A stretch of 64,000 nt of DNA. It comes from Parus major. Its lineage: Eukaryota > Chordata > Aves > Passeriformes > Paridae. Positions 27,623 to 39,074 of the stretch are shown here, in pieces. The position numbers were made by a program, and so were the translations under genes. The notes below the pieces were generated by a model, which saw nothing but the letters and a program-made list of their open reading frames with translations, was not told where the DNA came from and searched no databases. Location of the stretch: contig NC_031768.1 in assembly GCF_001522545.3 (NCBI RefSeq), positions 111,481,212-111,545,211 of the forward strand. The letters are read 5' to 3'. How positions within the stretch are numbered: position 1 is the stretch's first letter; every line of letters begins with the position of its first letter.

Positions 27623-27733
27623 TTCGTTGCCGGGGCGGGCGCTCAGACGGCCGGCAGCGCCGAGCGCGGCGCGGAGCAGCAGCAGCAGCAGCGGCAGCAG
27701 CAGCAGCAGCGGCGGCGGCGGTGGCGGCAGGCG
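27622..27733 (-). CDS. EPHA3: EPHA3 coding exon 1, 3' part (signal peptide; 5' end lost in gap)
   Basis: Read on the minus strand, 37 codons plus one base are visible. They give R-L, six prolines, five leucines, a proline, six leucines, then RAALGAAGRLSARPGNE and a final G. The hydrophobic leucine block followed by small residues (ALGAAG) looks like a secretory signal peptide with cleavage near AAG/R. The exon ends GCAACGAAG followed by GTGAGC, a strong splice donor. The dangling G plus TT from exon 2 makes Val, giving NE-V-NLLDS, the motif with which many EphA ectodomains begin. EPHA3 is a single-pass receptor tyrosine kinase for GPI-anchored ephrin-A ligands, acting in axon guidance and cell repulsion at the plasma membrane. 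The start codon is not visible; it must lie in or beyond the N run. Assignment to EPHA3 rather than another Eph rests on exon 2. The polyproline/polyleucine leader is unlike the short mammalian EPHA3 leader, but signal peptides diverge quickly. Confidence 0.85.
27677..27721. repeat. CAG/CTG and CGG trinucleotide tract
   Basis: On the plus strand there are five CAG units, one CGG, five more CAG, then four CGG. On the minus strand this is in frame with EPHA3 exon 1 and encodes proline (CCG) followed by leucine (CTG) runs of the signal peptide. The units are short and interrupted. Replication slippage here would change leader length in whole codons. Confidence 0.93.
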
Positions 27734-28245
27734 NNNNNNNNNNNNNNNNNNNNNNNNNNNNNNNNNNNNNNNNNNNNNNNNNNNNNNNNNNNNNNNNNNN
27801 NNNNNNNNNNNNNNNNNNNNNNNNNNNNNNNNNNNNNNNNNNNNNNNNNNNNNNNNNNNNNNNNNNNNNNNNNNNNNNNNNNNNNNNNNNNNNNNNNNNN
27901 NNNNNNNNNNNNNNNNNNNNNNNNNNNNNNNNNNNNNNNNNNNNNNNNNNNNNNNNNNNNNNNNNNNNNNNNNNNNNNNNNNNNNNNNNNNNNNNNNNNN
28001 NNNNNNNNNNNNNNNNNNNNNNNNNNNNNNNNNNNNNNNNNNNNNNNNNNNNNNNNNNNNNNNNNNNNNNNNNNNNNNNNNNNNNNNNNNNNNNNNNNNN
28101 NNNNNNNNNNNNNNNNNNNNNNNNNNNNNNNNNNNNNNNNNNNNNNNNNNNNNNNNNNNNNNNNNNNNNNNNNNNNNNNNNNNNNNNNNNNNNNNNNNNN
28201 NNNNNNNNNNNNNNNNNNNNNNNNNNNNNNNNNNNNNNNNNNNNN
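27734..28245. other. Assembly gap (512 N)
   Basis: This is an unbroken run of N. It lies between the CGG/CTG-rich signal-peptide coding sequence and a GC-rich minisatellite, so it is probably a GC-rich dropout. It hides the EPHA3 start codon, the 5' end of exon 1 and an unknown number of minisatellite copies. The stated length may not be the true length. Confidence 0.99.
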
Positions 28246-28460
28246 CCCGACCCAAACCCCGGGAGATGTCCCTGAGCCCGGCCCCAGCCCCGGGAGATGT
28301 CCCGGAGCCCGGCCCCAGCCCCGGGAGATGTCCCTGAGCCCGGCCCCAGCCCCGGGAGATGTCCCGGAGCCCGGCCCCAGCCCCGGGAGATGTTCCGGAG
28401 CCCGGCCCCAGCCCCGGGAGATGTCCCGGAGCCCAGCCCCAGCCCCGGGAGATGCCCCGT
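28246..28460. repeat. 31-bp GC-rich minisatellite, about 7 copies
   Basis: The core gggagatg begins at 28261, 28292, 28323, 28354, 28385, 28416 and 28447, exactly 31 bp apart each time. Copies are nearly identical. A ctgag/cggag alternation in copies 1 to 4 suggests a 62-bp higher-order unit, copy 5 has a T change, copy 6 has an A change, and copy 7 decays after the core. The array abuts the gap, so more copies are likely inside it. On the minus strand each unit has four G runs (4, 4, 3, 3) with loops of 2, 2 and 4 bases, which fits a G-quadruplex motif. It sits immediately upstream of, or within, the 5' part of EPHA3 exon 1. Confidence 0.97.
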
Positions 28461-31400
28461 CGCACGGAGCGGGGGCTCTGCAGTAGCTGGTGACACGAGT
28501 CACGTAACTCGGGAGCCTCGGGTGGATGTTGCAGCCAGCCGGGATCCGGCCGTGTCCAATTAGCGGGCTCTCCCGGGCGGAATGCAGCGGCAAAGTACCG
28601 GTGAAAGCCCGGGAGTTTCAGGCTGCAGCCGTAGCTGGCTTGCCGGAGAATCGCGAATTGCATCCTGCATCCCTTGGCTGCCCGCGGTGACTGGCGCAGC
28701 CTGCACCACGCGGGGCCACAACTCCGGCCCCAAACACACACACTGACTTTGCCATCGCTAAAGCTAGCTGGAGCAGGGGCCTCCACACAAGAGCTGCTCT
28801 CTGTAGGTGTGTGTAGCTCTGCTCTAGCATCTGACATGTAAAATGAGTATTTTTTAGAAGCCTTCTCTTCATGCTAGCACCTTTCCTTCGGTCCTTGCAG
28901 CCCGTCAGAGGCCCCAGAGTACCTGTCAGAACACGGAGCAAACAGGCGAGCGATGCTGCTGTTCCTGCTCTTAGGAGGAATCACTGCAGAGCAGTGCTTC
29001 CCAAACTTCCCCTTCTGGAGATCGTTTTTCAGAATATGGACAACTTCCTTCCCAAGTGACTTGTCTCAGGTCTCCAGAGCCACCCAGCGTGGTTCTGTGG
29101 AAAATGGGAAAATATCTGAATAATACTGAGGTCAAATAAATATTTCACTCCAAACCAAAGTTATGCATCCTCATAGTACTGAGTCTAGTTCTGAATGCAT
29201 GTGCTGTCTGCACACACAGCAAGCAACAGGATGGGAGGAGAGGTGCCTTTGGCAGCAGATGTGGAGCTACGTGGCAGAGTTAACATCAAAACTCTTTGAT
29301 AGCAGAGAAACCGATCCCCAGTGTTTCTCAAACCAGCGTGGTAAACATCTGAACAACCTCCTTCTCCATTGCCCTGTGTGTCCTTTTGTCCTCAGGGTCA
29401 GCAGTGCCAGCAGGCCACTGGGAACTGCTGCCTGAAGCACCTGAGCACTGGGTTTATCAAACAATACAGAACCACCAGCTTGCTGCTGCAGTGATGCAGC
29501 TTCCAGTGATGTTGTGAGCCAGGACCTGTGCCAGTGTCTCTCCTGCTCAGTATTGGCACCCTCCAAACATCTGGTTTAACTCTGCCAGGTCTGCGCTGCA
29601 CTGAAGGGGTTGGAAAATATGGAAGCCAAAGCAACGGAGGGACAAGGCTGTGAGAAGTCATCTCAGACAGGTTCCTGTTTCAGGAGAGCACAGGGGAGGA
29701 CATAAGCACTAAAAATTAACATGAAATTAATCTCCTTTCCTGTTTCCAGGCTTGATTATTCAATCAAACAAATTAAAGAATCATCAGACTTAATACCATT
29801 TGTTTTGTGTCTCCAACCCTTCCTTTCACTCATATTTACCATCTACACCATTTCCTCTGTGGTCAGACTTCCAAAAGATGGAAAAAATGGCCAGAGCTCT
29901 TGGGCAGGAAACCTCCAAGGGCAGAGGGAGAAGCAGGTGGTCTGGTCACGGCCCAGAGAAAAACATCTCCTGTCCTCCTTTGTCAAGTCTCATTTCACCA
30001 CACCTTTCCATTCATTGGACTAAGATGTTTTTCTACAGCAAAAAGACCAGAAATTCACATCCCTCAAAATATAACTTTCCCTGTTAAAAAAAACCCACAA
30101 TTTTGCTTTAGTTTGAAGGGGTTTTTTTGCCAACATTTTCCTCAGCTTTTATAGAATACACAGCTGTTTTCATTGAGTTCTGTCATACAACAAGATACTT
30201 CTTTGAAACCTTACTAAGTTCTCAGGACTACTAGTGCTTGCTTCTCTGAAGCCACATCTTTCTTTCATGATTTCATGTAAATCTATGTTTTTTTAAGGTG
30301 TGAGAGAAAGGTGAAAGAAAAAGGATGAAGAAAGATGACAAATCTGGAGGCTTGGGGGGCTGGGGAAGAACAAGGACAACAATCAACCCAAAACCCAACA
30401 AAATTCTGTTTTCAGTTAGGGGAAAAAATATTTCCAGAGAAGGGAGTTTTGGAGGTTACTCCCAGCAATCACATTCTGGATTTGTAAATATCACAGCACC
30501 AGTGGAGTCATCTTATGCAGGAATAAAAAGGATATTGAGCAACACAATCCATATAGTGCACATTTATAGTATCAAACTTTTAAGAAAGAAAACCCCTCAA
30601 ACGAAAAAATGAATAGCAGAAATACTTGAGAAATTTTGAAATAAAAAATACATTTTTAAAAAACTTCACTTGAAAAAAACTCCAAAACCAAACCTGGGAA
30701 AATTCTCAGCAGGAAAGAAAGATTAAATTCATTACATATTTCTCACTAGGCTTTTTCTCTGTGACGCACATTGTGTTAGTTTTGTGCAAATTGCATGTTT
30801 ACTCTATTAAGAGTAATTTTCTGTGAGCTTAAAGGGCACCTTTGAAGAAAGAAAATAGCCTCTAGTGGCATTTCTACATAACCAGAGTGCACATGGTAAT
30901 ATCTTTGCCCTAGCATCCATAAAATCCTTCTGGAGAAACACATAACTATGATTTATGATTTTCTGCCAAGCCTGGGCTTTAATTTCTTTAATATATTGAA
31001 GATCAAAATCCTTACTACACACAAATTTTATCTCTTACATTTTTCTTTTGTAAACAGGGAGGTGACACATTCTGTGATTGTATAATGGAAAAAAGAAATC
31101 ATAACACATGGGCAGAATGCTCCGGATCCCACGTTTGCATACTAAATAGGAAAACAACTTTCTGCCTAATGAAAAAATGCTACAGATTATTAGGAATAGC
31201 CACAGAAGTAATCAATCAATTTATCCAATGGACTGGGCCACAACCTGCTTCCAAGAAGCTTTTTAATGTTTATGGCTGTCGAGTGGCGTCATTTAATTAA
31301 TTGAATGACACGAAACTTCTAATCTTAGAGATTTAAAGTATTTTCCTTAAAAACAAACAAAAAGAATTAATGACAGGTTCACTACTCATAAAGAAAGGTG

Positions 31401-31671
31401 GCTGGACAATCCCTCATTTATTCAGGGAGGAGGCAGAACAATGGTCCCCAAGTGATGCCTCGCCTGTGCCTCCATGGGATTGTTGGGAGGCGTGAGAACA
31501 TTTCCCCCTCGATTTCTGGGATTTATTCATGCAGGTTCTTGTTTGTGATGTGGATACACCTCCCTTCACACAGACCAGCAAACTTTTCAACTTTTCCACA
31601 TAAATCATAACAGGATCAGCTTTCTAAAATTATTCAGTAATCAGCTGGGACTGCAAATAACCACCTCAGTA

Positions 31672-31713
31672 TATATTATTTATATATGCATATATATGTA
31701 CATATATATACAC

Positions 31714-31767
<54 letters not shown>

Positions 31768-31775
31768 GTATGCAT
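31672..31775. repeat. (TA)n-(CA)n-(TA)n compound microsatellite
   Basis: A 37-bp pure CA/AC tract (31722-31758) is flanked on both sides by TA-rich sequence. The left flank contains overlapping perfect palindromes: tatatatgcatatata at 31681-31696 and a 20-bp one centred on gtac at 31690-31709. This is a dinucleotide microsatellite about 3 kb upstream of the EPHA3 promoter island. Confidence 0.97.
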
Positions 31776-34477
31776 CTATTTTGATATTAACTATTTAGTG
31801 TTCAGGTAAAAAGTATTTTAAATGGAAGCATTGCTGTTTGAGTTCATCCTAAGTGTGACATGGGCCAGTCTTGGAGATGGTGACCAAGGAAGGAAAACCC
31901 TCCCACGAGCCACCAAGCAAATTTACTTGGTTTAAATATTCTTTGGGAGAGGTTTTACAGCATAACTCAAAGGTCTCCTAATGCACAGTGTCGCCCTGAA
32001 AATGCAAGCAGATGAGGAAATGCAGGATGTGGAAGAGTAAAAGGCAGGATGCAATAAAAACAAATGATAATGAAGTGTGAAAAGTTACTTTAAATAAGTC
32101 ATGTAAAGCTAAGCTATAGCCCTTTCTAATCAATACTTACATAATAATTATGTGAAAATCCAGATAAATGGATTAACAAGGCAGCAAAAACCTCAGCTTT
32201 GAGCAGCCACAAAGCTGAACTTGTAACTATGAAACAACTGCACACCAATCCCATAATGAAAAAAAGTAAAGAGATGGAAAAGGGTAGAAAAGCAAAATGC
32301 AAATGCAGTTTAGCTGCAAATTTCCCCCATAAAGTCTGAATCGTTTGTTAAATATGCAATAAAAAGGTGACAGTCCAAGCACTTAGACTGAATTTACTTA
32401 TCTGTAAACAAAAATCTATAGAAGCCATAAAAGAAGAGCTTCACCAGCATTACTGCCAGTTTTCATAGAAAAGCCACATTTATGTGCAGGAGAGAGTATT
32501 GCTACCATGAAAGAGCTTGCCAAATTTTAGGATGGAGCACTTACAGTAGAAATCCATGAATCCTGTAAAACCAGACTGTATTATGGAGACACTGGCAGAC
32601 CTCCAATAAGGTGTGTAATGATAAGTTTGATCAGTTTGTTTTTCTTCTTGCAGGTCACAAAGAATGTTCAGAAATTTTTCTTGTAAGGCCAAAAAAAAAA
32701 AAAAAAGAAAACCAAAAAATTAAATTATTTATTCCCATGTATTTCAACTCATTCAGTTTTTGGTTGTTTTTATTTTTTTTTCCAGAAGAAAGTGCAAAGT
32801 AGTGTTGGACAAAAAATGGGCAGACATATTTTGAAATAAATATGACAGTACTTCTAATACCAGGGATCAACATCCAACCTGGGGAATGCACTTGGAGAGC
32901 ACACAGGCAAAATTTTGTAATCTGTCTGAGCTGGATTGGAAGAATTCCCTTGTCTTTGCAGAGCCAGGCTTGCACACTGACAGCAAAATAGGTCGTCTAT
33001 TTTTGCCAGAGAGAAACACTTATGGCCAACTGCAATTTTAAACAGCAGAACTCAAATACTCTGAAGAGTCTGCATTCACAACATGTGACAAGTCCTTAAC
33101 AGTTTCATTTCCACAAGGAACTTTTTGCATTTAACAGTTGATTATCTTATACTTTTTCTTTTTTTTTTCTTCAGTAAAGAATACCTGAGATTCTGCAAAT
33201 GATTGAGGTTCTTTCTTATTTTCTGGTCATTTGGTGTTTTTTTCTCAAAGCACCTCACCTCCTCCTTGGTAGTCAAAGTTTCCTCCTCTTCTATCTCATG
33301 GAACTGGAACCACATCCAAGGAAACATCAGGGGATAGAAAAAGATGGGGAAAAGACCATAAACTGGAATTATCTAAGAACCCTCAACTTCACATCCAGCA
33401 TCAAAGCATGAAATCACTTCCTACCTTCGCTCCTAATGGCAAGGTGTGTATTTGACTGTGTGCTGTACCTACAGTTACTAATTCCTGACTAGATGCTACC
33501 ACCCAAGAGGAAAATCAGAATTCAGAAGGGGACAATCTTTTTGCAAAGGCTTGTTCCCAGTTCTGGTGCCTGCATGGAGACAGAGAGTTCCTGTTTGCTT
33601 CAAAAGCTGCTTCGTTCAGGACTTTGGGGGGACATTAATCAACTTGGAAACTGAGAAGAGCATCGTATGGAAGAATTAGGAGCTCAGAATTTTTCAGGGT
33701 GCACAGGTCCTTCAGAAGTTCCTCCATGAGCAAGTTCTTCCTGTGTCCAGCTTATACCAGCATTTCTCAGCCTCCAACTATAATACAGCAAAAAAACACC
33801 AGAAAAGTCAAGGTGGCCCCTAATTACTGACCCCTAAAGCATCCTTCCCCCCAGCTGCAGTCAGCTGGGTACTGTCACCCCTCAGCTGGGTGCAGAACAC
33901 ATTCTCAGCAGTCACACCTGTGCTGCTGGATGACTTCAGCTTCTGTGAAAGGTCCCCATCCTCCTGACCCATCACCCCAGCTCACCCCGTGCGTGCTGAG
34001 AAGCTCTCAAGTCTTCCAGAGTTTTCTTCTTGATTATAATGAGTTAATTACATTGCCAGAAAGCATGAGGTAGCTTTTTATTAATCTCCTTGGCCACTTG
34101 GGCAATGAAGAATTGCAGTTTCTGCAGAAGGCTAAGCTAACGTTATCTAAACATTATTCTTTATAATTGTTGGACAACACATGCAATAAATAATTATACC
34201 TCATTAGTGTTCTCCCAGCCCAAATGACCCATAGCAGGACAGTCTGTCAACCTTGAGTCAAGCAGCCCTTATCCATTAAATGGGATATTTTATGATACTT
34301 TAGTCTTTCCTCTCCAATCCTTTAGCCAGCTGAAGCTCCATAGTAAAGGGTGGAGCTCCTTCATCTTTCTAAGTCACCAAAGAAGGTTGGAAATGCAGAC
34401 ATTTCTTATTCTGAGCTGGAGGTGCACTGTCTATGTCAGGAGAATGTATTACAAAGATTTTTTGTCTTCTTGAACAT

Positions 34478-34495
34478 AAAAAAAAAAAAAAAAAA
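34478..34495. repeat. A18 homopolymer
   Basis: Run of 18 A in the upstream intergenic DNA. I see no target-site duplication or element body beside it. Confidence 0.95.
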
Positions 34496-35629
34496 GTTTT
34501 TCCCACTGCAGGAAAAGATTTGGTTTATCTGAACTAAATTTTCAATCTTTAAAACCTCTTTTTTCATCAGGGTTATTTTTCATATGACAGACAGTTCATG
34601 ACTCAAATGTTTAACATTTGCTTAAAGAGATTCCCTCATTCATTGGAGCTGTCACCAAAACCTGGGAGAATGTATGAGTTACTTTTTTGGTACAAGAAAT
34701 AGAGAAAGCCTCTGTCATCTGTGTTACCAAACTAAAGTTGCTGGAAAAGGTCTACCAGCATTGAAATTAAATTAATCTCTAGACCTTTTAATGAAAGAAA
34801 CTAGTGAGTACTCAATCATTTCTTTTGGATGCACCAGCTTTGTAACTGGGAAGTAGCAGCAGGATTTAAAGAAAGAAGTAATATTTTGTACAAAATAATT
34901 TGTACAGTATTGTAGGGGAAATTTATTACAAAGGGTTGCAGGATTTTCCTAAATATTCTAGCTCAAAAGGGAGCTGTAGGAAATGCATAGAAAAAATCCC
35001 CATAATAAAACAGGGAAAAACCCCAAACAAACCAAACAAAATAAAACAAACAAACAAATAAACTATTGTAAAAGCTGGAAATAATTGCAGAAAATAGTCC
35101 CCATTCAGTTCCTACTCTGAACTTACACTAGTGGCATGCCAAACTGCAAAACTAAAAATCCAAAACCCACTGGAATCAAAGAGCATTTCTTGAGAAAACA
35201 GTACACTCATCAGAAGTGACATAAAATGAAAAAAAGAGATGACTTGCAGAGGATCTGTGAAAAAAATTCAAGAACTTGTCAGATACGTGGAGGGGAAGGT
35301 TTTACTGAAACCCAATCTGTGCAAACTCAGTGTACTCTGCTGGGTTTATGGATGTGCTCCCTTTAATGGGACTTCTTAAATGATACTTTGCTTTAAGATG
35401 GCAGCTGAGTGAATTATTACCATTGCCCAGGAGAGAACAAAACCTGCAGCATTTACAGGAGTAAGAACCCCTGAGATAAATCACAGAAAGTGGAAGGAGG
35501 AATGGAACCTCCATCTGTGCTTAAGGATGGAGAATCTTGCAAACACCTCCAGCACAGCACAAAAGCCTGAGCTCTGCGACCCAGAGGGGACAGAGGAGAG
35601 GGTCAGATATTATGGGTCCTAATAGTTGG

Positions 35630-35790
35630 GTTGGTTGGGAGTTTTGTTTGTTGGGGTGGTTTTTTGTTTCTTTTTCTTGGTTTGTTTGGTTTGTTTGGTA
35701 GTTTTTTTGTTTAGGATTTTTTTTTTAAATTATTATTTTTGGTTTGGGGGGGTTAATTTTATTTTATTTTTTTTTAAATTAAAATTCAAG
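35630..35790. repeat. G/T-rich then T-rich low-complexity tract
   Basis: Degenerate ttggttggg, gtttgttgggg and ggtttgtttggtttg units grade into runs of T with short AAATT blocks. An A/C-rich tract of complementary type (aaacaaacaaac) lies at about 35010-35065. Confidence 0.85.
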
Positions 35791-38700
35791 TTATAACACC
35801 ACCTATTTCTAAAGAATTTGCTGTTATATCAATTTCAGACCTATACATGCTGGGCCATCTGCCCTTTAGTTTTCCCTAAGAAGACTGTAAAAGATTCTTG
35901 TGAGCTCTAGAATAATAAAGACAGCATTTTCTATTATTTTATACAGTCTCAAATGTCTTGTCTAGAATTAAATAACCAAACATGCTGATTTTGCCAAGTT
36001 TTTGTTGTTTTTTTCTTTTCTTTTTTAATTTTTTAATTAAGCAATCTTCACTGGTTTTGTCAGATAAGCAAATATATTTATATTCCTTCCACATATGTTG
36101 TCTGGCATCATATTAGCCTTTTTGCAAAGGAGGTAAATAGGTTTCTTTAAGAGTTTAAGCTTATGACCTCCCAGCTTTTACAAGAGAAAACAAAAAATTG
36201 CTTACTGAAATCTTAGGAAGGGCACTCCATTTTTGAAGGATGTTATTATTTGAGTTGGAGTTGTAATGGAGCTAAACCACACCTACTTAAGAGAACAGGG
36301 CCAAACATTGCTTTTGCTTACAGCAGTTTAAATCCTTGGAGGCCTTTCTTACTAAGAAAATTGAGTAAGATTTCAGTAAAATCAATTTTTAAAAGCACCA
36401 GGAGCTTGCTGTTGACCTCAGCTACAGCAATCTGTGCAGCTTTGCTAAAACCTGCTCTCTCCTAAATCTGACTGACGCCACTGATGAATTGTGCTGTAAA
36501 ATTTACTGTTTCAATCCCTTTACACACAGAAGCTGCTGCTTGTGTTTCTGTTCCTGTGAGACTGAAGGGAGAGGTTTTCCCAAACTGACTGCAGGAATAC
36601 AGAATTCCCTACTCTCCTGCACCACTTTCAGCTCCTTTAGCATTTAGATTAACCCACAGCAGCACCAGAGGTGGTGGGGAAGAGCAGCCTTGAACGCAGC
36701 ACTGGAGCAAACTGTCCCCACCTCTGTCCCCCCACAAAGTTCTGTACAGAGCTGGCAAGTCTCTACCCGTTACTTCCCTTCTTTCTAGCCAGTGCCTTGG
36801 AGTTTTAATTCACAAATTTTATTTATCATCATTACTACAACTATAGCACCTAGAATACCTCAGGAATTCAAGAACTGCTTCACACTTTCAAACTTTCCTT
36901 CTTCTGTGCATACTCAGAAGCTTTCAGACTTTTTACCTGACACAGCCTGAAATAAATCTGGGGTTCCTGGCTTAGTAATGAGATAATATTATTTCCATTT
37001 TCAGTTTTGGTTTTTTTTCAGCTTTTTCCTCCATGAAGGATTGCCCTTGTTGGCACATCAGCCACCTCACACAACCAGACCAAGCAGCAATATTTAATAA
37101 GCAATATTTAAATATCTTACCCAATACACACCTATCAATAATGCATATCCAAACTCCCACAGTAGTTTCATTTTTTAACATGTCTCTGTTTGCCATCAAA
37201 TCACCATGTGCACTTTGATCTTGCACACTTGACACATTTTAACAGACAGAAGGAGCAGAACCATCAGTTCTTTCTGGCACCATCTGGGGTTCTTTTACAG
37301 ATACTTTCTCCCTGGCTGCCTAAAGCTCAATTCAGCTTTGGTTTTTTTTGCTTTTTAATTTTTTTTAAATTATTTTTTTTTATTTTTCCCCCACACCATC
37401 TTCTTGATCTTCTTTGCTTGGCCTCAGGTTTCTTCCCAGCATCACCTTCTGAGCTTTTACCTTTTACACACATTCCAGTGCTGCTGTAAAGCTCAGGAGA
37501 ACTTTTTCTTCCCCCTCCCACCTTGCTATTCTCATTCTGCTTGAAGTGCACTGCAATTACAACAGGATATGAACTATCCTGCACTGTTATAGATGTGTTC
37601 AATTTTCTCTCTTTTAGTAGAAGTCTATTCCCATCACTTTGGCCTGACAAACGTGACATTCACACATTGATTGTATATGTCTGCTTTACACAGCATAGCT
37701 AATGACTTTCCCTTACCCTGACTTGAATTCCAGATTACTTTTCCTACTGCTGAGCCTCCCATTCTGTCAATAATTGCAGGACAATTATCTCATTTGCGAT
37801 TTTTTTTCCTCCAAGTGCCGAACAAATCCGTGAAATCTTGGAGAATATGATGCAATAAATGTAAGGTTTTAAACCGATACTTCATTCTGGAGACTCTCCT
37901 CACTGTGTCTATAAGCCTGCAGACACCCCAATCACTTCTTCATATTCTCAGAAGAGAACTCAGTTTGCCTTCTGCACTGCCAAATCCTCAGTTTCTTCTG
38001 AAAGTTGTTATGTGGTGCTGTGACACAAGTGTTACAAAATTTGAGGCTTAATCTTAAAAGCCAGGACAGAAAATAAGATTTCTGTTATAAAGCTTTGCCA
38101 CTGTTTCACCCGATTCTTCCATCACTTGCCTTAATGCAAAAAATACTTTATAAATCACGCTGTTTTCTAGAGGCAGAGGCCAATCATATCACAGAAGATT
38201 TTCCTTTTATCTCTGGGGGATCTCAGACATCATCTCCTTTGCAAGGTGTTATTTTGGGCAATGAATCATGGACACAATTTACTACCTTACACAGCTCTTC
38301 ATTTCGGACTTTCAATCTTGAGTGTAAATATCAAGTCTCACTTGAACTCAACCTGACCACTTCTGTTGTTTTCTGTTGTTGTTTTTTTTTTTAATTAATT
38401 CCTTATAGACTCTGAAATGAAAAAAAAAAAAAAAAGTACTGGTATTACTGAACTGATATCAGATACCCACAAAAATATAGGGAAAAGATTTTTTTCCTGA
38501 TTTCTAATTTCTTCTCCCTTCCATGTGCTGAAAATTATCCTGATTTCTTCCCACTAAAGAATTCTGTACAGCCCTGAAAAGTAAGAGATGCAAAGTTGTC
38601 TTTTACTTGTGTCTCATTTCTGGACCTTACACACCTTAGCCTGAACAGACAATCCAATTTAGGAAAATAATACCTTCAAATCTTTTTTTTCTTTTTTTTT

Positions 38701-39026
38701 TTTCTTTTTTTTGCAGCAAATCAGAACTGTAGCTAAATAATACTGAGTTCAAGTCTGTATCAAGAAATCTAGTATTTTAAGAGTTCCCTAAAGAAACATA
38801 GGATGTCAAATTCAAGGTATGTAAAATTTGATGCCAGGAGTGTGACTTTGGTGTTTCAAACTTAGGAGGCACGATGGTAGTTTTGGCTGTTGGTCCCTGC
38901 ATTTCAGAAATCTTGTGGTTTTGCTTAATATATTTTCCATTACTTCTTTCCAGTCAACTCTTTGTACATTCAAATCAAAGTATATTAATAATGAGAAAAT
39001 ATAAATGCTCTCACCCCCAGCACTCG

Positions 39027-39074
39027 CAGAATCATTAAGGTTGGAAAGTACCTTTAACATCACCAAGTCCAGTT
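39027..39074 (-). mobile_element. CR1 LINE 3'-end fragment
   Basis: The plus strand reads agaatcattaaggttggaaa and then gtacctttaacatcaccaagtccag. This is the reverse complement of the conserved CR1 3' end (TTGGACTTGGTGATCT...AAAGGT...TTCCAACC...ATGATTCT). Only about 50 bp is recognisable, so it is a strongly 5'-truncated or decayed copy. No reverse transcriptase sequence is present. Confidence 0.85.

Larger units (their letters stand above)
27003..28720 (-). promoter_or_regulatory. EPHA3: EPHA3 CpG-island promoter region
   Basis: G+C and CpG content rise sharply from about 27003 and fall away by about 28720, against AT-rich flanks on both sides. The island spans exon 1 and the sequence gap, as expected for a CpG-island promoter of a developmental receptor gene. 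A GC-box-like cggggcgggc lies at 27631-27640. An AT-rich, homopolymer-containing stretch at about 27475-27590 interrupts it just inside intron 1. No TATA box is evident on the minus strand upstream of the gap. The transcription start cannot be placed and may be in the N run or between 28246 and about 28700. Confidence 0.75.

Noticed and set aside
27643..27730. Plus-strand polyglutamine/arginine reading of the CAG tract (EQQQQQRQQQQQRRRR)
   Set aside because: The minus strand gives a signal peptide with a donor and phase fitting EPHA3 exon 2. The plus strand has no such support.
27497..28837. Minus-strand ORF of about 446 codons and related long ORFs across the gap on both strands
   Set aside because: They are open only because the N run contains no stops and the 31-bp array is stop-free. 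The true coding part is the leader at 27622-27733, which ends at a splice donor.
31722..31758. Regularly repeated short units as a possible CRISPR array, here and in the 31-bp array
   Set aside because: One is a dinucleotide microsatellite and the other a head-to-tail minisatellite without spacers, in a vertebrate genome.
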